Source: Chaenocephalus aceratus | Taxonomy: Eukaryota; Chordata; Actinopteri; Perciformes; Channichthyidae | Direction: 5' to 3' | DNA: 64,000 nt | Assembly (NCBI GenBank): GCA_023974075.1 | Contig: CM043792.1 | Coordinates: 9,467,456 to 9,531,455, forward strand | Part shown: positions 17,045 through 28,752 of the stretch, in pieces | Layout: each line of letters starts with the position of its first letter | How positions within the stretch are numbered: the first letter of the stretch is position 1 | Made by a program: the position numbers and the translations under genes | Notes under the pieces: generated by a model | Databases searched by the model: none | Told to the model about the DNA's origin: nothing | What the model saw: only the letters and a program-made list of their open reading frames with translations

Positions 17045-18711
17045 CAAGAGGCTTACTGGCCATGCTGAGGATCTGGATGTAAGAGTGATGTTGCAGCAGG
17101 TAAACCCGCCTCCACTCTACTAACACGTTAACCTGGTGAGCTCAGGAAGGTAAGGTATCATATTGTCGTTAACATACAAGATATTAAAATGTGAGGTTGA
17201 ATGGAAGAAAACATTCTAAACGCTTTCCATAACTGCGTGCATCAGCCTGATCCTCCACAGTACACTCGCTAAGCAACAATTCGGATTAACTTAAAAAAAA
17301 AAAAAAATGAATATATGAGCAGTAGTTAATGCCTTGGCTCGCCTACAGTGTGTGTTTTGGTGGCACCTGGTCGTCCACATGCCCCCCCCCCCCCCCCCTT
17401 TCCCCGGCTGGCCGGCGGGGTGTGCCCGCTTTGGACAGATGGGTGGGAGGGGGTGAGGGCCGTTACTGTGATGGTGGGGGAGAAAGGGGGATGAGGGAGA
17501 TTCTAAATGTTTGCATCGCAGAGCTTCCCTCATCACTGCGGTGACACACACTGTTTACGGCAACACATGCAGCTGGTTGTAAAACTGAATTGGACCCCCC
17601 TCCCCCCCACCTTCCTCCAACCCCCCACATCATCCTATCACCAACAGCCCTCCCATCGCCCAACTGTGTGAATTAAAACATGTGAATAATTCAGCAGATA
17701 GACAGGCACAGGGGCTCTTAAGAGTCACCTTGTTGTATATTTGTTCACCCCCCCTTTCAGAAAAGTGCACGCTTCGGGTTTCAGCAAAACAAGGGGATCA
17801 GTGACACAATCAATGTCCAAAGGAGGGGGGACAGAACACAAAAGCAACCAGGGGGAATCAATGCTAATTTGCAGAGATATATCATTATTTAAAGTGTGGT
17901 CACTTGCTGCTGATCGCCATTAGAACAATGCAGGGGTGTGAGAGGAGCTCGCTGGGGCCTGTTGATGAATCGAGACGATTTAAAATAAGTTTTGAATTTA
18001 CAAGTGAGAATGTTGTGTGCATGTTAAGCAAATGTATGGATTTAAAATAAATCTGAAACAGTGTGATTTCCCTACACTCAAGAAGGTGGTTTGATAATAA
18101 GCAGCAGAGATAAGAACCAAGACAAATGATATAACAGTTTACTATTTGTGTTCACATCATGTAACTCAAATGAACTCAAACCTAGGCCAATAACAGATAT
18201 ATGTTAACAATGTAACTTCATATGATAACTTGTATTATGACCACAGGCCTCACATCTGTCCCTTCCAGATGTTAGGGATTGACATATAGATGAATTTAAG
18301 CACATTTGCAAAAGAGATTCTGAATGAATGCACCGTCCTCTCGGTATACAAGGTATTTTGTGCAAATGATTATCGTACAGCTGAAGAAAAAGTTGACATC
18401 CCTATGAATAAAGAGGAACAGGAAAGTATGCTGAGCAATCCACGAGCGATGAAGACACGGACGTACACAAACACTGCGTGGACCTGCGTCACAATATCCG
18501 CTAAATCACTGCTTTATTTCACTCAAAGTAGAGTGGGGGGTGTGAGGGAGTCAAGTAAAGGAAGACAAGAGGAAACGAAGAAGTGAGATAATCAAATAAA
18601 AGAAGCTATTCTTCTCTTCACCTCGACTGCTCCTTTTTCTTTCCCCCAACAAAAGGCAGGGTCAAGGGGTTGGACGGGTGAAAGTACTCAGGGTGACAAC
18701 ACAAAGCCAAT
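17042..18711. other. unannotated stretch with C and G runs
   Basis: No gene is recognised. It includes a 14-A run near 17293, a 17-C run at 17382-17398 and C-rich or G-rich patches to about 17640. Confidence 0.5.
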
Positions 18712-18819
18712 ATGCTATCACGTGCCGGAGGAGCGCGCGGAGGAACGGAGAGAGAGAGAGGGGGTGAGGAAGGAAGGGAGATAGACGAGCGAACACAAAA
18801 GCTCTGGTTGCAGTCTTAC
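18712..18819. repeat. local duplication, copy 1 (exon-intron flank)
   Basis: This segment shares about 30 of 34 bases at its left end with 20023-20056: ATGCTATC-C-TGCC, then AGGAGCGC, then CGGAGGAA. It also shares a CAGTCTTAC motif at its right end, which here is the reverse complement of the splice donor of the candidate exon at 18820-18948. The middle is purine-rich and diverged. Confidence 0.55.
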
Positions 18820-18948
18820 CGGCTCGGGCAGGTAGAGGAAGGCAGGGGGACACTGGAGCGAGTGAGGTAGCATCCCGGAGCCGGAGAGCAGCAGGCAGCC
18901 GGAGTTGGCCATGGAGCTCAGCGTGGGGTGACGGGACGCTTTGCGCAT
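18820..18948 (-). CDS. candidate first coding exon of an unidentified gene (43 codons)
   Basis: On the minus strand an ATG (MRKASRHPTLSSMANSG...) follows an in-frame TAA and opens 43 codons ending ...FLYLPEP. There it meets a good splice donor, CCG|GTAAGA. A second in-frame ATG at residue 13 has G at +4 and could be the real start. The exon ends between codons (phase 0). The leader above it is rich in purines and CpG, as at a promoter. I do not recognise the peptide, and it shows no domain. The candidate exon at 52.8 kb and the internal exon at 61.7 kb are on the same strand and end in the same phase, so this may be an alternative first exon of the same gene. That is inference; a chance frame in a GC-rich promoter is the main alternative. 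Confidence 0.42.
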
Positions 18949-19330
18949 TTAGCAGGGAGAGCCTTTTTTCTTTTCTCTCTGGCTCGCGCTCGCTCGCACT
19001 GTCTCTTCAAATCACTTCCTTTTTTCTTCGTCTGCCTCCTCTCTTTAAATATGTCCCCCCTTGCGTTGGCTTTTTCTATTGAAGATGTAGCGGGGGAGGC
19101 GAGCGGTGGCAGTGAGCAGACAATGTGCACCTTTATCACTACAGCTCTGTCTCTCTTTTCTAGGTCTCTCTCCCCCTCGCTCTCTCTCTCCCTCACTATC
19201 CGCGGCGCGACTCTGTTTACTTTGAGCGCGATAAAAAGCCAACATAAGCATTCAGACACAGAAAGGGGGAGGTTCTGTGCGAGGAGGAGGAGGAGGAGGA
19301 GAGGAGGAGAGGAGAGACGACAGGGGGTTG
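18949..19330 (-). promoter_or_regulatory. candidate promoter and 5' leader with CpG-rich sequence
   Basis: CpG dinucleotides are frequent here (for example GGCTCGCGCTCGCTCGCAC at about 18981), unlike the AT-rich surroundings. The minus strand is purine-rich with GAGAGA blocks. A TATTTAAAG motif on the minus strand at 19043-19051 lies about 95 bp above the candidate ATG. Together these suggest a transcription start for the exon at 18820-18948. No start site can be fixed from sequence alone. Confidence 0.4.
19281..19318. repeat. (GAG)n purine tract
   Basis: A short imperfect GAG/GAGGA array within the candidate promoter region. Confidence 0.85.
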
Positions 19331-20022
19331 GGTAGGGTTAGGGTGGGGTTATAAAAAGTGGTGGTGGTTTCAAGGGGGGGGGGGGGTTACTGATGAAGTC
19401 CCCGATTGATTCATACATCAAACGCGGGCTGGCTGAATAACAGAGGGGATGTGAATGACATTAGAACAGCTGATCCTGGGCATTAGCACCTCGTGGGACG
19501 CTGCATGCTGCCTTTTAATTGCGGCCCCCCCACACCGCAAACACACACAAAAACACCCCCTTAGTGGCCACCTCCCTCTCCATCTCCTCCACCAAGGACA
19601 GATAGCATGTATAGTATCTGGAAATACATTCAAAACAATACGGCTGTTATAAAGGCCGCTGGAGACGTCCTTTCTTCGGTGCTGCTAATGTACATTCGGG
19701 TTTTAAGTACACGCAGGGTAACTTCCTTTCAATGTATCTTTTTGATTCTGTTTCATTCTGCTTTAAAAGGAAGTGGACAAAGGGAATCACAAGATGGATC
19801 TGTTACATCACAGTTGAGATAGACACGCCATTACCTTATGATGGAGATATCTCGAGCAGAGATTAGTGGAAACATGGCCAAAGTGTGGTGACTCTGGATC
19901 TGTTTGACTCTTCTTAATAACATCAAGAGCATTCATATGAATAACGTCCCAAAGTCAGGCCTCTAAGAGCTTTACAATCTCTCTACGATGTACAGCCGTC
20001 TATCTTTAGATCCTGGAGCATG
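19331..20022. other. unannotated stretch
   Basis: It contains GGGTTAGGGT-like sequence and a plus-strand TATAAAA at about 19335-19357, and a 13-G run at 19374-19386. No gene is recognised. Confidence 0.45.
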
Positions 20023-20092
20023 ATGCTATCGCATGCCACGAGGAGCGCCCGGAGGAATTAAGAGGGATGGATAGAGAGTGTGCCAGTCTTAC
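20023..20092. repeat. local duplication, copy 2 (diverged)
   Basis: A diverged second copy of 18712-18819, shortened in the purine-rich middle. It keeps the CAGTCTTAC motif at 20084-20092 but not the coding sequence that follows in copy 1. Confidence 0.5.
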
Positions 20093-20735
20093 ATCAAACT
20101 CAGTCCTTACAAAATGATGTCTATCTTTTTTTTTGTGTGGCTTCTTTTTTTCTTCTTTTTTACAGCGATTCAAAACGGTCTTGTGTTGTGCTCGCTTATG
20201 GCAGTTTCCTCAGCTGGAGAAGCAACTGAGACAATCAGAGCTCTTCAGGCAGGATTAAGAACAGGGATGTTATCTTCCTGTGCCAGAGCCAGAATAATGG
20301 CAACAGAATTCAATGTGCTGCAGGCCGGGTCATTCAGACACATTTTCTGTGTGATTTTTGAGTGTTTACATGTGGTTCCTTTTTAAACTGGCCTTCTCAA
20401 AGGATTTGGGTTGGGGAGACATCAGGTAAAACACAAAAATCACCATTAAACTTGATTAGTTGGTATGGAAGGGGATTGAGGCCAGATGTGATGTGTTTTA
20501 GATCTGCCCAAAAGTATTTTTTTTGTTGAGAATTCTGACTTTTTTTCTCAGAACACTCATTAGGCATTATCCTATTGAGATATATTCCAAAACACTGACA
20601 TGCAGTTTGTTGTAGCTTGTTCAAATCTCATGTTTGATTTTATTGACGTATTAGCGTCAGAGGTTTTTAGAGAGGGGATTTTGGATATCTTTCCATATCT
20701 CAAAATGTATCTGAAAATACTTTCAGCAGCCTTAA
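20093..20735. other. unannotated stretch
   Basis: T-runs lie near 20110-20160. A palindromic GAGAATTCTGAC/TTCTCAGAA patch near 20529-20553 resembles the unit of the fold-back minisatellite at 31.7 kb. No gene is seen. Confidence 0.45.
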
Positions 20736-21102
20736 AGGTGGGGTATGTCATTTATTTCAGAAACACTTTTTGTTATATTCCATGGACTGCCATCCCGATA
20801 GCAATGCATATATGAAATGCTTTGACAACACATACATTAAATTCATCTGTGGAAGCCGTAGTACTGTAAAAAGCACGACCAATCATCTGAGCCGGCCCGG
20901 CTAAAGTAACTGGATGGCCTACCTGCCTGTCAGCCTTCCATCTGTGCACAAACTTATCTCGTGCCCTCATTGGTCATGTGCGTGTGTGTTGGAGGAGGGG
21001 CTCTGTGAGGAAGTCTGAAGGAAGAGGCAGATGTTTTCCGGTTGTGCACTTTCAAATTCTAGCACACTCGAGCTGGTTTCTCCAAAATTACATACCCCAC
21101 CT
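20736..21102. mobile_element. TTAA-flanked MITE, family 2
   Basis: A 367-bp non-coding element between TTAA sites at 20732-20735 and 21103-21106. The inverted ends read AGGTGGGGTATGTCATTT on the left and AGGTGGGGTATGTAATTT inward from the right, one mismatch in 18. This fits a non-autonomous Kolobok- or piggyBac-type transposon. The ends differ from those of family 1. Confidence 0.82.
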
Positions 21103-21363
21103 TTAAATGAAAATAAATACGTGTTTTTAGAAATAACATTTGATTTAAATCAGGATACGGAAGATATATTAACAAACCCCCTCTTCGGAAGAATTCAGAA
21201 TATAGATAGATTCCGACACGAAACTTCCCAAGATTTTATTATATCTTTTTATTACATGCATTATTTTATGCGCATTTTTGTGAATTTTGGAGAAATCTTT
21301 TTTTTTTTTTAAAAGTATGTATTCTGAGGTTTCTTTCCACCAGTCTGAAAGAAGACATGTTAT
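21103..21363. other. unannotated AT-rich stretch between two transposons
   Basis: A T-run lies at 21300-21310; nothing else is recognised. Confidence 0.45.
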
Positions 21364-22398
21364 TAGGGCTGCAACAAACGACTAATTTGATAATCGATTA
21401 ATCTATCGATTAATGAAACGATTAATCGATTATTCGGATCGTTAAGGTTTTAACTGTACTACTACTTAAATCGATACTGCTTATCGATCCGGTCCTTTTA
21501 ACGATAGTATTAACGGTTCTTTTGACAAGAAATAAGGTAAACTAACTAAACAAATTGTGAACAAAACTAACATCGCTTTTTATTTGAATTAAATGCATAA
21601 TATTTCACATCAAAAGAAACAACAATGTTTTAACAAATCGTATTAAATAATGTGATGACAGAACTGTAAACAGAATAGCTGAAACTTTAACAAAATAAAT
21701 AACTCAGTTACCTCTAATCATTAACCTATGTTTTTATAACTGAGTTAACTCTGTGTGTTGCTGCTAGCATACAGAACACCTGACGTGGAAACGTTACTCG
21801 TGGACGGGGCTACGGAGCTGCTAGAAAGACAGTGGAACCCGGTGCATTCCTCCGTCTGGATCTGGAGCACTTTTGCTAAATGTTTAGACAAATTGCTCGT
21901 GTTACCCCCGCCCTTAAATGTTAAACTCTTATTCCACTTTTGGTAACTAGTATTGTCCACATCGAGACGGCTAAAGTTTAACCACACCTCGGAGCGCGTT
22001 CTCTCCGCCATCTCCTCCGTGTGTGTGTGTTGCATGCATGTAGCAGCTGCGTGTGTGTGTAAACTGCCCCGCCGCCTCGCAAGCAGGCGGGGGAGAGATC
22101 TCTCGTCTGAATTGGGAAGATCGAAAATACATTATAGACGCATTTTGTAGTCATATTGCATATTAGAAACGGAGTTGGCGACACTAAGACTGCGATATAA
22201 TGTTTATGTAGCAATAATACATATGACATATGTTTTTAAATGTCTCCTGTACCGATAAAAAAAGAGCGATAATGTTGGAGCTTAACGGGGTGTAGAACAC
22301 ATGTGATGACGTCACCAACGAATCGACGACTGAATTAGTTGCCAACTAATTTGGTAATCGATTTTAATCGATTAAGTCGATTAGTTGTTGCACCCCTA
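21364..22398. mobile_element. hAT-type element, 1035 bp, with 8-bp target duplication
   Basis: The ends are TAGGGCTGCAACAA on the left and TAGGGGTGCAACAA read inward from the right. The element is flanked by a perfect 8-bp duplication, CATGTTAT, at 21356-21363 and 22399-22406. ATCGATTA/TAATCGAT-type repeats are crowded inside both ends, likely transposase-binding sites. It holds a decayed BED-finger gene on the minus strand and no catalytic domain, so it is a non-autonomous deletion derivative of a hAT transposon. Confidence 0.92.
21745..22035 (-). pseudogene. decayed BED zinc-finger start of a hAT transposase
   Basis: This 96-codon minus-strand frame contains RSEVWLNFSRLDVDNTSYQK and then LTFKGGGNTSNLSKHL, which is the N-terminal BED-finger pattern of ZBED-type hAT transposases. 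At the two places where the finger needs C-x2-C, the frame has Y-x2-W (SYQKW). The second metal-binding histidine after KHLAKV also appears to be replaced by leucine. The finger could therefore not bind zinc, although the frame is still open. The downstream part is serine-rich linker, then the frame ends. No catalytic domain follows. Confidence 0.72.
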
Positions 22399-23939
22399 CA
22401 TGTTATGGAAGCAAAATATAAAAATGTAACAGTAATTGAAAAGCCATATTTGTGCCTGGGTGTCTCTCTTTAACCATACAGCTATCATGATGCTCTGGTA
22501 TGCAATCCGTGGTGTTGCTGTGACCTAACAACATCATGTCGAGTGATTAATCATCTTCTTTCTCTCATGTAGGTAAAACAATAAAAACTGCTCCTAGGAA
22601 GTGTTTACAGATCATGTGTCGAAGGTTAAAGCATGTTCAGGGGACACTGAAACATGTCTTTCTGCACATTACCTAAAGTGTAACCTTCTGAATATGTCGC
22701 CACACAGACAGTAATACTAGGGTCCTGCTGTGCGAGACACAACGCACATTAAACAATCTCAAGCAGGCAGCAGGGTGGACGGCTGACCCGTAATTACACA
22801 TTCATACTTGTATTTCATGAACTCGCCGGAAAGAAACTGACATCAGTAACTCAAACAAATGCTCACCTCCATTAGCGGACAGCTTTATTGCCAGTAGGAT
22901 TCTCATTCCTGGATAATTGGGCTGATGGTTTGATGCGACGTTCAGTCACAGAGGACATGTGACGAGGTTTATGCTGAACTAAACACGTTGACTCCATTCC
23001 CTGTCCTCTCGTTCTTTTGCCTTTTTGTGTTCCCTCCCCGCTCGGTCTGTCTATCTCACACAGTTAATAATTCAAATGAGCACTGCCAGATTCACTCCCT
23101 TCAAAGGGACTTGCTGGAATGTTCTCAATGGTGCCTTTTTCTTTTCGTCATGTGAAATCAAAGCCCTTGAAACGCGGTGGAGATATCCTCAGTTAACTCC
23201 CCAACACGGCTGTTTCGGCCAATTAAAGAAAGATCAACAAACGGCTCACGGTTGATCAACCAAAATGAAAAAGGAAGTGATCATTATCAGCCTCATCATT
23301 TTTGTCACTGTCGCCCTTTTGTCCTTCCTCTATTTGTCACATACCCGTGATAATCAGCATAATCATTATTGCCACAATCACCTTCATCGTCCCCGCCACT
23401 GTCAACTCTGTCATGGCTGTCTTCTGAGCCCGTGCTGCTGGCCTTTTCCAGAACCGGATTTACCGAGTCTGCACGTGTGTGGATTTGTGCAGGTGTTCAC
23501 ACATTTCTCTATTGAGAACGACTCTGAGATTCAGCTGATTTGAAGCATTACAAGAATTTAAATCCGCTTTTAATCTCCTCTCAAAAAACATCCACCGAAC
23601 ATCCCTCTTTGTGTACGAGACACAGCTTTGGCGTGAAAGGAAGCTGTGGAGTGGCTTGTCTTGTTTGGAGCACAGTGCAACCAAAAAAGTGCTCCTCAAA
23701 AAAAAAAAAAAAAGTTGAAAGCAGCAGCTCCAGCAGTAAAACAGCCATCACATGCACTGGGAGCTCAGTCAGCACTAATCAAAGGCAATACACGCGGAGA
23801 CTAATGGGGCCCAAACGATCGGCGGCACATTCCCGTGCTCCACTGTTTATCGCATGACCGCTGATCAATACGGCCCACTCGCACTAATCTTCATAAGAGA
23901 TGACTGTTTATTTCCCTTAACTCCCATCACTCTGACAGT
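22399..23939. other. unannotated stretch, apparently single-copy
   Basis: The left 8 bp are the target duplication. A short A-run lies at 23698-23713. No gene is recognised; the small hydrophobic frame starting at 23265 has no further support. Confidence 0.45.
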
Positions 23940-24030
23940 GGGGAAGGAAGTACGCAGATCCTTTACTTAAGTAAGAGTAGCAATAACACCGTGTAAAGTA
24001 ATCCATTAGGGCAAAAGTGCTGTGTTCAAA
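23940..24030. repeat. fragment of the AAGTA/TACTT dispersed repeat
   Basis: It resembles the left end of the repeat at 11843: TTTACTTAAGTAAGAGTAGC followed by AATAACACCGTGTAAAGTAA. It ends directly where a hAT-like fragment begins. A GTAGTGGAGTAAAAG patch at 24891-24905 may be a further piece of the same family. Confidence 0.45.
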
Positions 24031-24031
24031 A

Positions 24032-24115
24032 TAGGGCTGCAACTAATGATTAGATTCCCTATCAATTAATCTGTTTTTTTCTGGATGCGTCAATTGGTCT
24101 GGAAAATGACAGAAA
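24032..24115. mobile_element. hAT MITE fragment (TAGGGCTGCAAC end)
   Basis: It starts TAGGGCTGCAACTAATGATT, then TCAATTAATCTG and TCTGGAAAATGACAG, which resembles a common teleost hAT MITE whose end matches the element at 21364. The other end and a target duplication were not found, so this is a truncated copy and the right boundary is approximate. Confidence 0.55.
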
Positions 24116-27002
24116 TAAAGGAAACAAAAGTGAAAAACCCCCATGGAGAACCAAGGTATGCTTTGGTATTTCAGTAAAAAACCACAAAGGTATTCTATTT
24201 TAAAATGTTATAAAACTATGAAAGGGAAGTAAAACATATTTGGAGGCTGCTGAAAACATTGTATTTTCTACCATTGTTGCATGAAGAAATGCTTTGTAAA
24301 CAATGAATTTATTATAGAAATACTTTTTTTTAAAATGCATTTTCTGTCAACAAATTGACTGCTGCTTTAATTAATACAATATAAATGCATTTGTTTGTTA
24401 ATTTTAACATACGTTTTTATTAATAAACCTTGAACTTGTCAAAAGTCTTGCACTTTGAATCCATTTCCGTGGCCTTTTATGCCTCTGTTATCACGTATTG
24501 TCTTTTGTTAGTCTTATTAAACTTTAAAAGCCTCAAGTCTTTAAAATGTTATTTATTTTTTACATTTTTTACTTCCCAGGCCTGTTTCAGCAGTCTCATC
24601 ACTGCAGGATTAAGGGTTCATATGAGAAAAGATGAAGGCAATCATTCTTTTCTTATAACATCATCCCCAAACGTATACAAATGAAATATATTGAGTCTAA
24701 AATGACAGAAACAAGTCTATGTAATACCCCAAAAGTGTGTTGGTTTTTAATATCAGAATGTTAAGTTACCCCCAGTCTGTGAAACTCCTCCAAATTAACT
24801 GAAACATCCAGAGAACATGACTTCTGCGTCCTCCACGGTAGTTACAGCACCGGTTTCAATTAATTTGTAATTTATAGGGGTCATATAAATGTAGTGGAGT
24901 AAAAGCCCCTCAGAATGGGGATTATGTAATAATATGCACGGCCCCAAACGTGTATGAAAGCAAATATGGAACTTCCTTAGTGAAGTATAATAATCCATCT
25001 GATGTGATCAGTGGAGAAGAGGTTGTAGTGTCCGGTGGGGAGCTACGCCCCCCCCCCCCGAGAAACACGGGCCTCTGGACACACGCTCTGTCGAAACAAC
25101 AAGCAGCAGTTTTGGTGGATTTTGCTGAGAAGCAGCAAGGCCTTTGGAGGGGGACCCTTTAAGTGCCCCTCTGACAGGCTTCCTCATTATCTGGCATCTT
25201 CAGAGTGCCAGCCAACCCCGCTAACAGAAGAGGGGCACGAGGACGCCTCCATCAGCCGGCCCCGGGGGTACTCAGAGGAGGGGAGGGGTTGTGCTCTCGT
25301 ATAAAGGCTTTCGCTGATTATATCTCAGGCCCAGAGCTTCAGGGATCCCCACTAATTAAAGGTTGTGTCATATCTGTTAGAGATACAAAACCTATGTAGC
25401 TCCTTTTTTCATAAATCAGGGAGTCTATTTTACCCTCCTCCCTACTCTAGCATCATGTCAGGATTGGTCTGTATTCGACCAGCTTTATACACCCCCCGAG
25501 AAAGAAAAAGGGTTCCTGTTTGACCTGCCCTCACCCATCTCAGCATGCCAGCGGTGTTGTGGAGGCATCAGGGATCTTTGTCTGGAGGCATAATTAAAGA
25601 TCTCGTTCATTATTTCTTCACTTTGAGCGCAGATCTGAGTAATTATGAGGCAGTGCCATGGGGTGGGGGAGCTTTCATGGAAGCACATACACACAATCAC
25701 ACAAGCCTACACACACAAATAAAGAAGAAGAAAGTTAGCCTGCACACACACACACACACACACAGGAAGAAAACATTTTCCATCTCAGCACCAAATAAGC
25801 CGCATTCATCTCCCACCTATCGTTGGATGCCAATATCTGCCTCCGTCTGAAGTATGTGTTTTCGTCCCTCAAAGCTGTCATGTACTAATGCATTGATTAA
25901 AAATGTTGATTAAATGGACAGTTAAGGGAGGAACTGCGGGAGTGATCTGTGATCCATGCTTCAATTTGAGGCTGGGATGGGATGCGAGGGGCCCTGGCTT
26001 TCGCTGCGTTTCAGAGCTGAGGCACTTGCTTCTCTAATGGATTTTGAAACAGAGCTCGGCTTTTATATAATGTCATTCATCCTCATATGTTTTCGCCCTG
26101 CCACGTCTCACAACTTCTTTATGGCAAACTAATGCACCGGGTGCTAAGATCAGCAGGTTGGCTGTGGCCATCGCTCACCCAGCTCAGGCCAGATATTAGG
26201 ACGTTTCGAAGGCTTCCACCGGAGGAGGCAGAGCAGAAACCGAGAGGTACTGACTCTGCCTCCCACACCGTCATACATCAACCCTCCACACCGCACACAA
26301 CACACACACACTCCTCCTGCTGCTTTGGCGAGGGGGGAACGGAGAGAGGTGGGGGGTGATGGAGCTTTATGGCCACGGACAGTCGACGTCAATACATCGA
26401 GCGTTTTACCACCCTCTTATCCAAAGGTCTGGTTTGCTGCCGGCTACAAAGAGCCGAGGCCAAGGGGGGGTTGTGAGAGTCCGAGGTGGTGGGTGGAAGA
26501 CAGGGAAGGGTTTTGTCAAGGCATGGTGGGGGACAACCAGCGGGGACGATGGCTCACGCCCCGTTAGCCCTGTAGTCAAAGAGAGGCTGTGATAGAGAGG
26601 GAGCTGACAGGGCAGAGGGACGGCCAAGCATGGAAATCACATCAGATCAATGATGAAAAATTCAGTGGCGGCAAGAGTCGCTCTCGGGACAATGTCACGT
26701 GGTGCATGTAAGCGTGCGACTACTGAATGTACATGGAGAGGCTAATGTGTCAGCCAGCAAATATGCGTTCGACCATTTTGTCTTCCAGGGTTGGTTACAA
26801 ATGAGCTTGGTAGCAGATAGGAAATGAATGTAAGAGAGACTAAAAGGCATGGTTGTAATGATATCCTTCTGTTGGTATTTACAGTGGCAAGTTGGACAAT
26901 GGTGTTACAATCTATAGAGAATAGATCTATCAGTATCCATCCCTGAATGCCACCCCAAGAAACAACTGTATAAAGTAACAAGATGGGCCCACTCGTGTGT
27001 TT
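24116..27002. other. unannotated stretch with GC-rich middle
   Basis: No gene is recognised. A C-run lies at 25048-25058, a 21-bp CA tract at 25743-25764, and a GC-rich region at about 26200-26600. Several overlapping short frames lie there in both directions without protein-like pattern. Confidence 0.45.
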
Positions 27003-27163
27003 AACCAGTAGCACAAGTGTTACAAAGTGATGTCACTATGTTACAGAGTTAAATAAAAGACTCCAATGGAGGCGTCCCAGGCATGGGAGGGGGGGGGGAC
27101 TTGTGTGTGGGAGAGAAACTCCCTCTGGAAAGGGAAGACACCAACAAGCATAATAGGGCCTCT
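27003..27163. mobile_element. TTAA MITE, family 1 (copy B, left-truncated)
   Basis: It shares CAAGTGTTAC, GTGATGTCACTATGTTA and CTCCAATGGAGG with other family 1 copies. It ends in AATAGGGCCTCT before TTAA at 27164-27167. The left end is missing. Confidence 0.6.
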
Positions 27164-27340
27164 TTAACATTTAAAGAGACACACATAAAGGAATGTCATA
27201 TCTGCTTTTTTCAAAATGTTATTTTTTGTGATGTAATTGTTTCTCACATATCAAAGAATACTTTATTGACGTTGCAGTATTGTACATTTCTGTGGAAGTT
27301 ATGTTGCTCAACAGGGGGTGCTGCACAAGAGACTGTACAG

Positions 27341-27628
27341 CAGTGACCCTCAACTGGTGGCCCGCCAGACATTCTCACCCGGGGGTGACTGTGGCGTCGG
27401 CCCCCCACTAATTTTTCACGTCTCGTGAGTAATGTGCAGTCCCGGAATCCAACAGAGGCAGCAGCTGCGGGACAGTAGACTGCGTACTGCGTAGCCTGCC
27501 CCGAAGAAGAAGTGATCCTTCGTTAGCGTGAAGAGTCTGCTAAGCTTTATGCGCTCCGCAGTACCCGAGCGTGCTCCACTACCCCCCACCCCCCGGTCAA
27601 CAACTTCAAAATTCTGGGCTATATATAC
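27341..27628. mobile_element. hAT-like remnant, left part (split by a later insertion)
   Basis: It starts CAGTGACCCTCAACTGGTGG followed by CCCGCC, like the termini of hAT elements of the ZBED-associated type. The body is GC-rich and shows no open frame. At 27629 it is interrupted by another hAT element. Its likely continuation is at 28687-28752. No target duplication of the outer element was established. Confidence 0.45.
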
Positions 27629-28086
27629 TAGGGATGCACGATATTGGTTTTTTGAAACCGATACCGATACCGATAACTTCCTGCTTCTCAAGACCGATAC
27701 CGATAACCGATAAAAAAAAAATGTACGCCACTAATTATTTTAACATTTTTTTCCTCGGCCGCCCCGTAGTTTCAGAGCGCATCGAGTTTAAAATACCATC
27801 TACACGCTGATGCTGACAGCCCCGCTCCTGCCGCCTGCTTGCAGCAGACCACACTTCCACGCTCACCGGCAGGCACCGACTGGCCATCTGGAGGACCGGG
27901 AGTGTGTGTGTGTGGCCCGAGCGAGCGAGAGAGAGACCTTACGTGCATTGTTGTTGTTAGCATCTGGTGCTAGCTAGCTGCGCTAACGGATATAAGGAGC
28001 TGTTTAAATGAAAACAGAGGAGCGACATTTCGCCACAACTGCCCCGAGCACTTGACTTTATGCAGGAAGCCAGACAGTGGGACATT

Positions 28087-28196
28087 GTAGGAGAAGTCAG
28101 CACACTCAGCACGGATACATGAGTAACATGAACATGATTGCAGCTTCCAGGCAGCTCCGGTTCGAGCATATGCCTTCAGTTGCACATAGCTCCAAC
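28087..28196 (+). pseudogene. decayed hAT transposase catalytic-domain fragment
   Basis: In one frame 28087-28119 reads VGEVSTLSTDT. After a stop at 28120, another frame at 28131-28196 reads NMIAASRQLRFEHMPSVAH. Together these resemble the hAT catalytic block in which a TD motif is followed by x-NM, a basic stretch and a CxAH-type motif. Here the alignment is broken by a stop and a frameshift, and the cysteine of the last motif is V. The (CA)n array begins about ten bases later, so the rest of the gene has been replaced or deleted. The match rests on family motifs from memory. Confidence 0.55.
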
Positions 28197-28199
28197 GCG

Positions 28200-28359
<160 letters not shown>

Positions 28360-28686
28360 TTTGTATTGTATTATTGTCTTCGTACGCTTCGATGGCGATG
28401 TTTCAGGTGACTGATCAGGTTCGAAGTATTAGGGAGCGCTGGATTTGTGAAGAACTCCCCTCTTCCTAAACCACTAATACCACAGTACTGGCAAAACGGG
28501 AGGAGCTGAGTGAAAAACAAGCGCCCCTCATCCCAATCCACTCACACCGCAGTATTTTTTCTTTTTTTTTACCCAAAAAATATATTGTATATTATCGGGG
28601 CTATTAATACTGTTATCGGGTTTATCGGTATGACGTCATAATTCCTAATATCGGGCCGATAATTATCGTGCATTCCTAATATATAC

Positions 28687-28752
28687 AAATCGTTGGCCGT
28701 GAAAGTGTCTCTTGGATACATTTTGGCCCTTGGACAAATGTAGTTCCTTGCA
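28687..28752. mobile_element. hAT-like remnant, right part
   Basis: After the nested element, sequence such as TTTGGCCCTTGGACAAATGT resembles the other end of the remnant at 27341 (compare GGTGGCCCGCC there). The right boundary is approximate. Confidence 0.4.
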
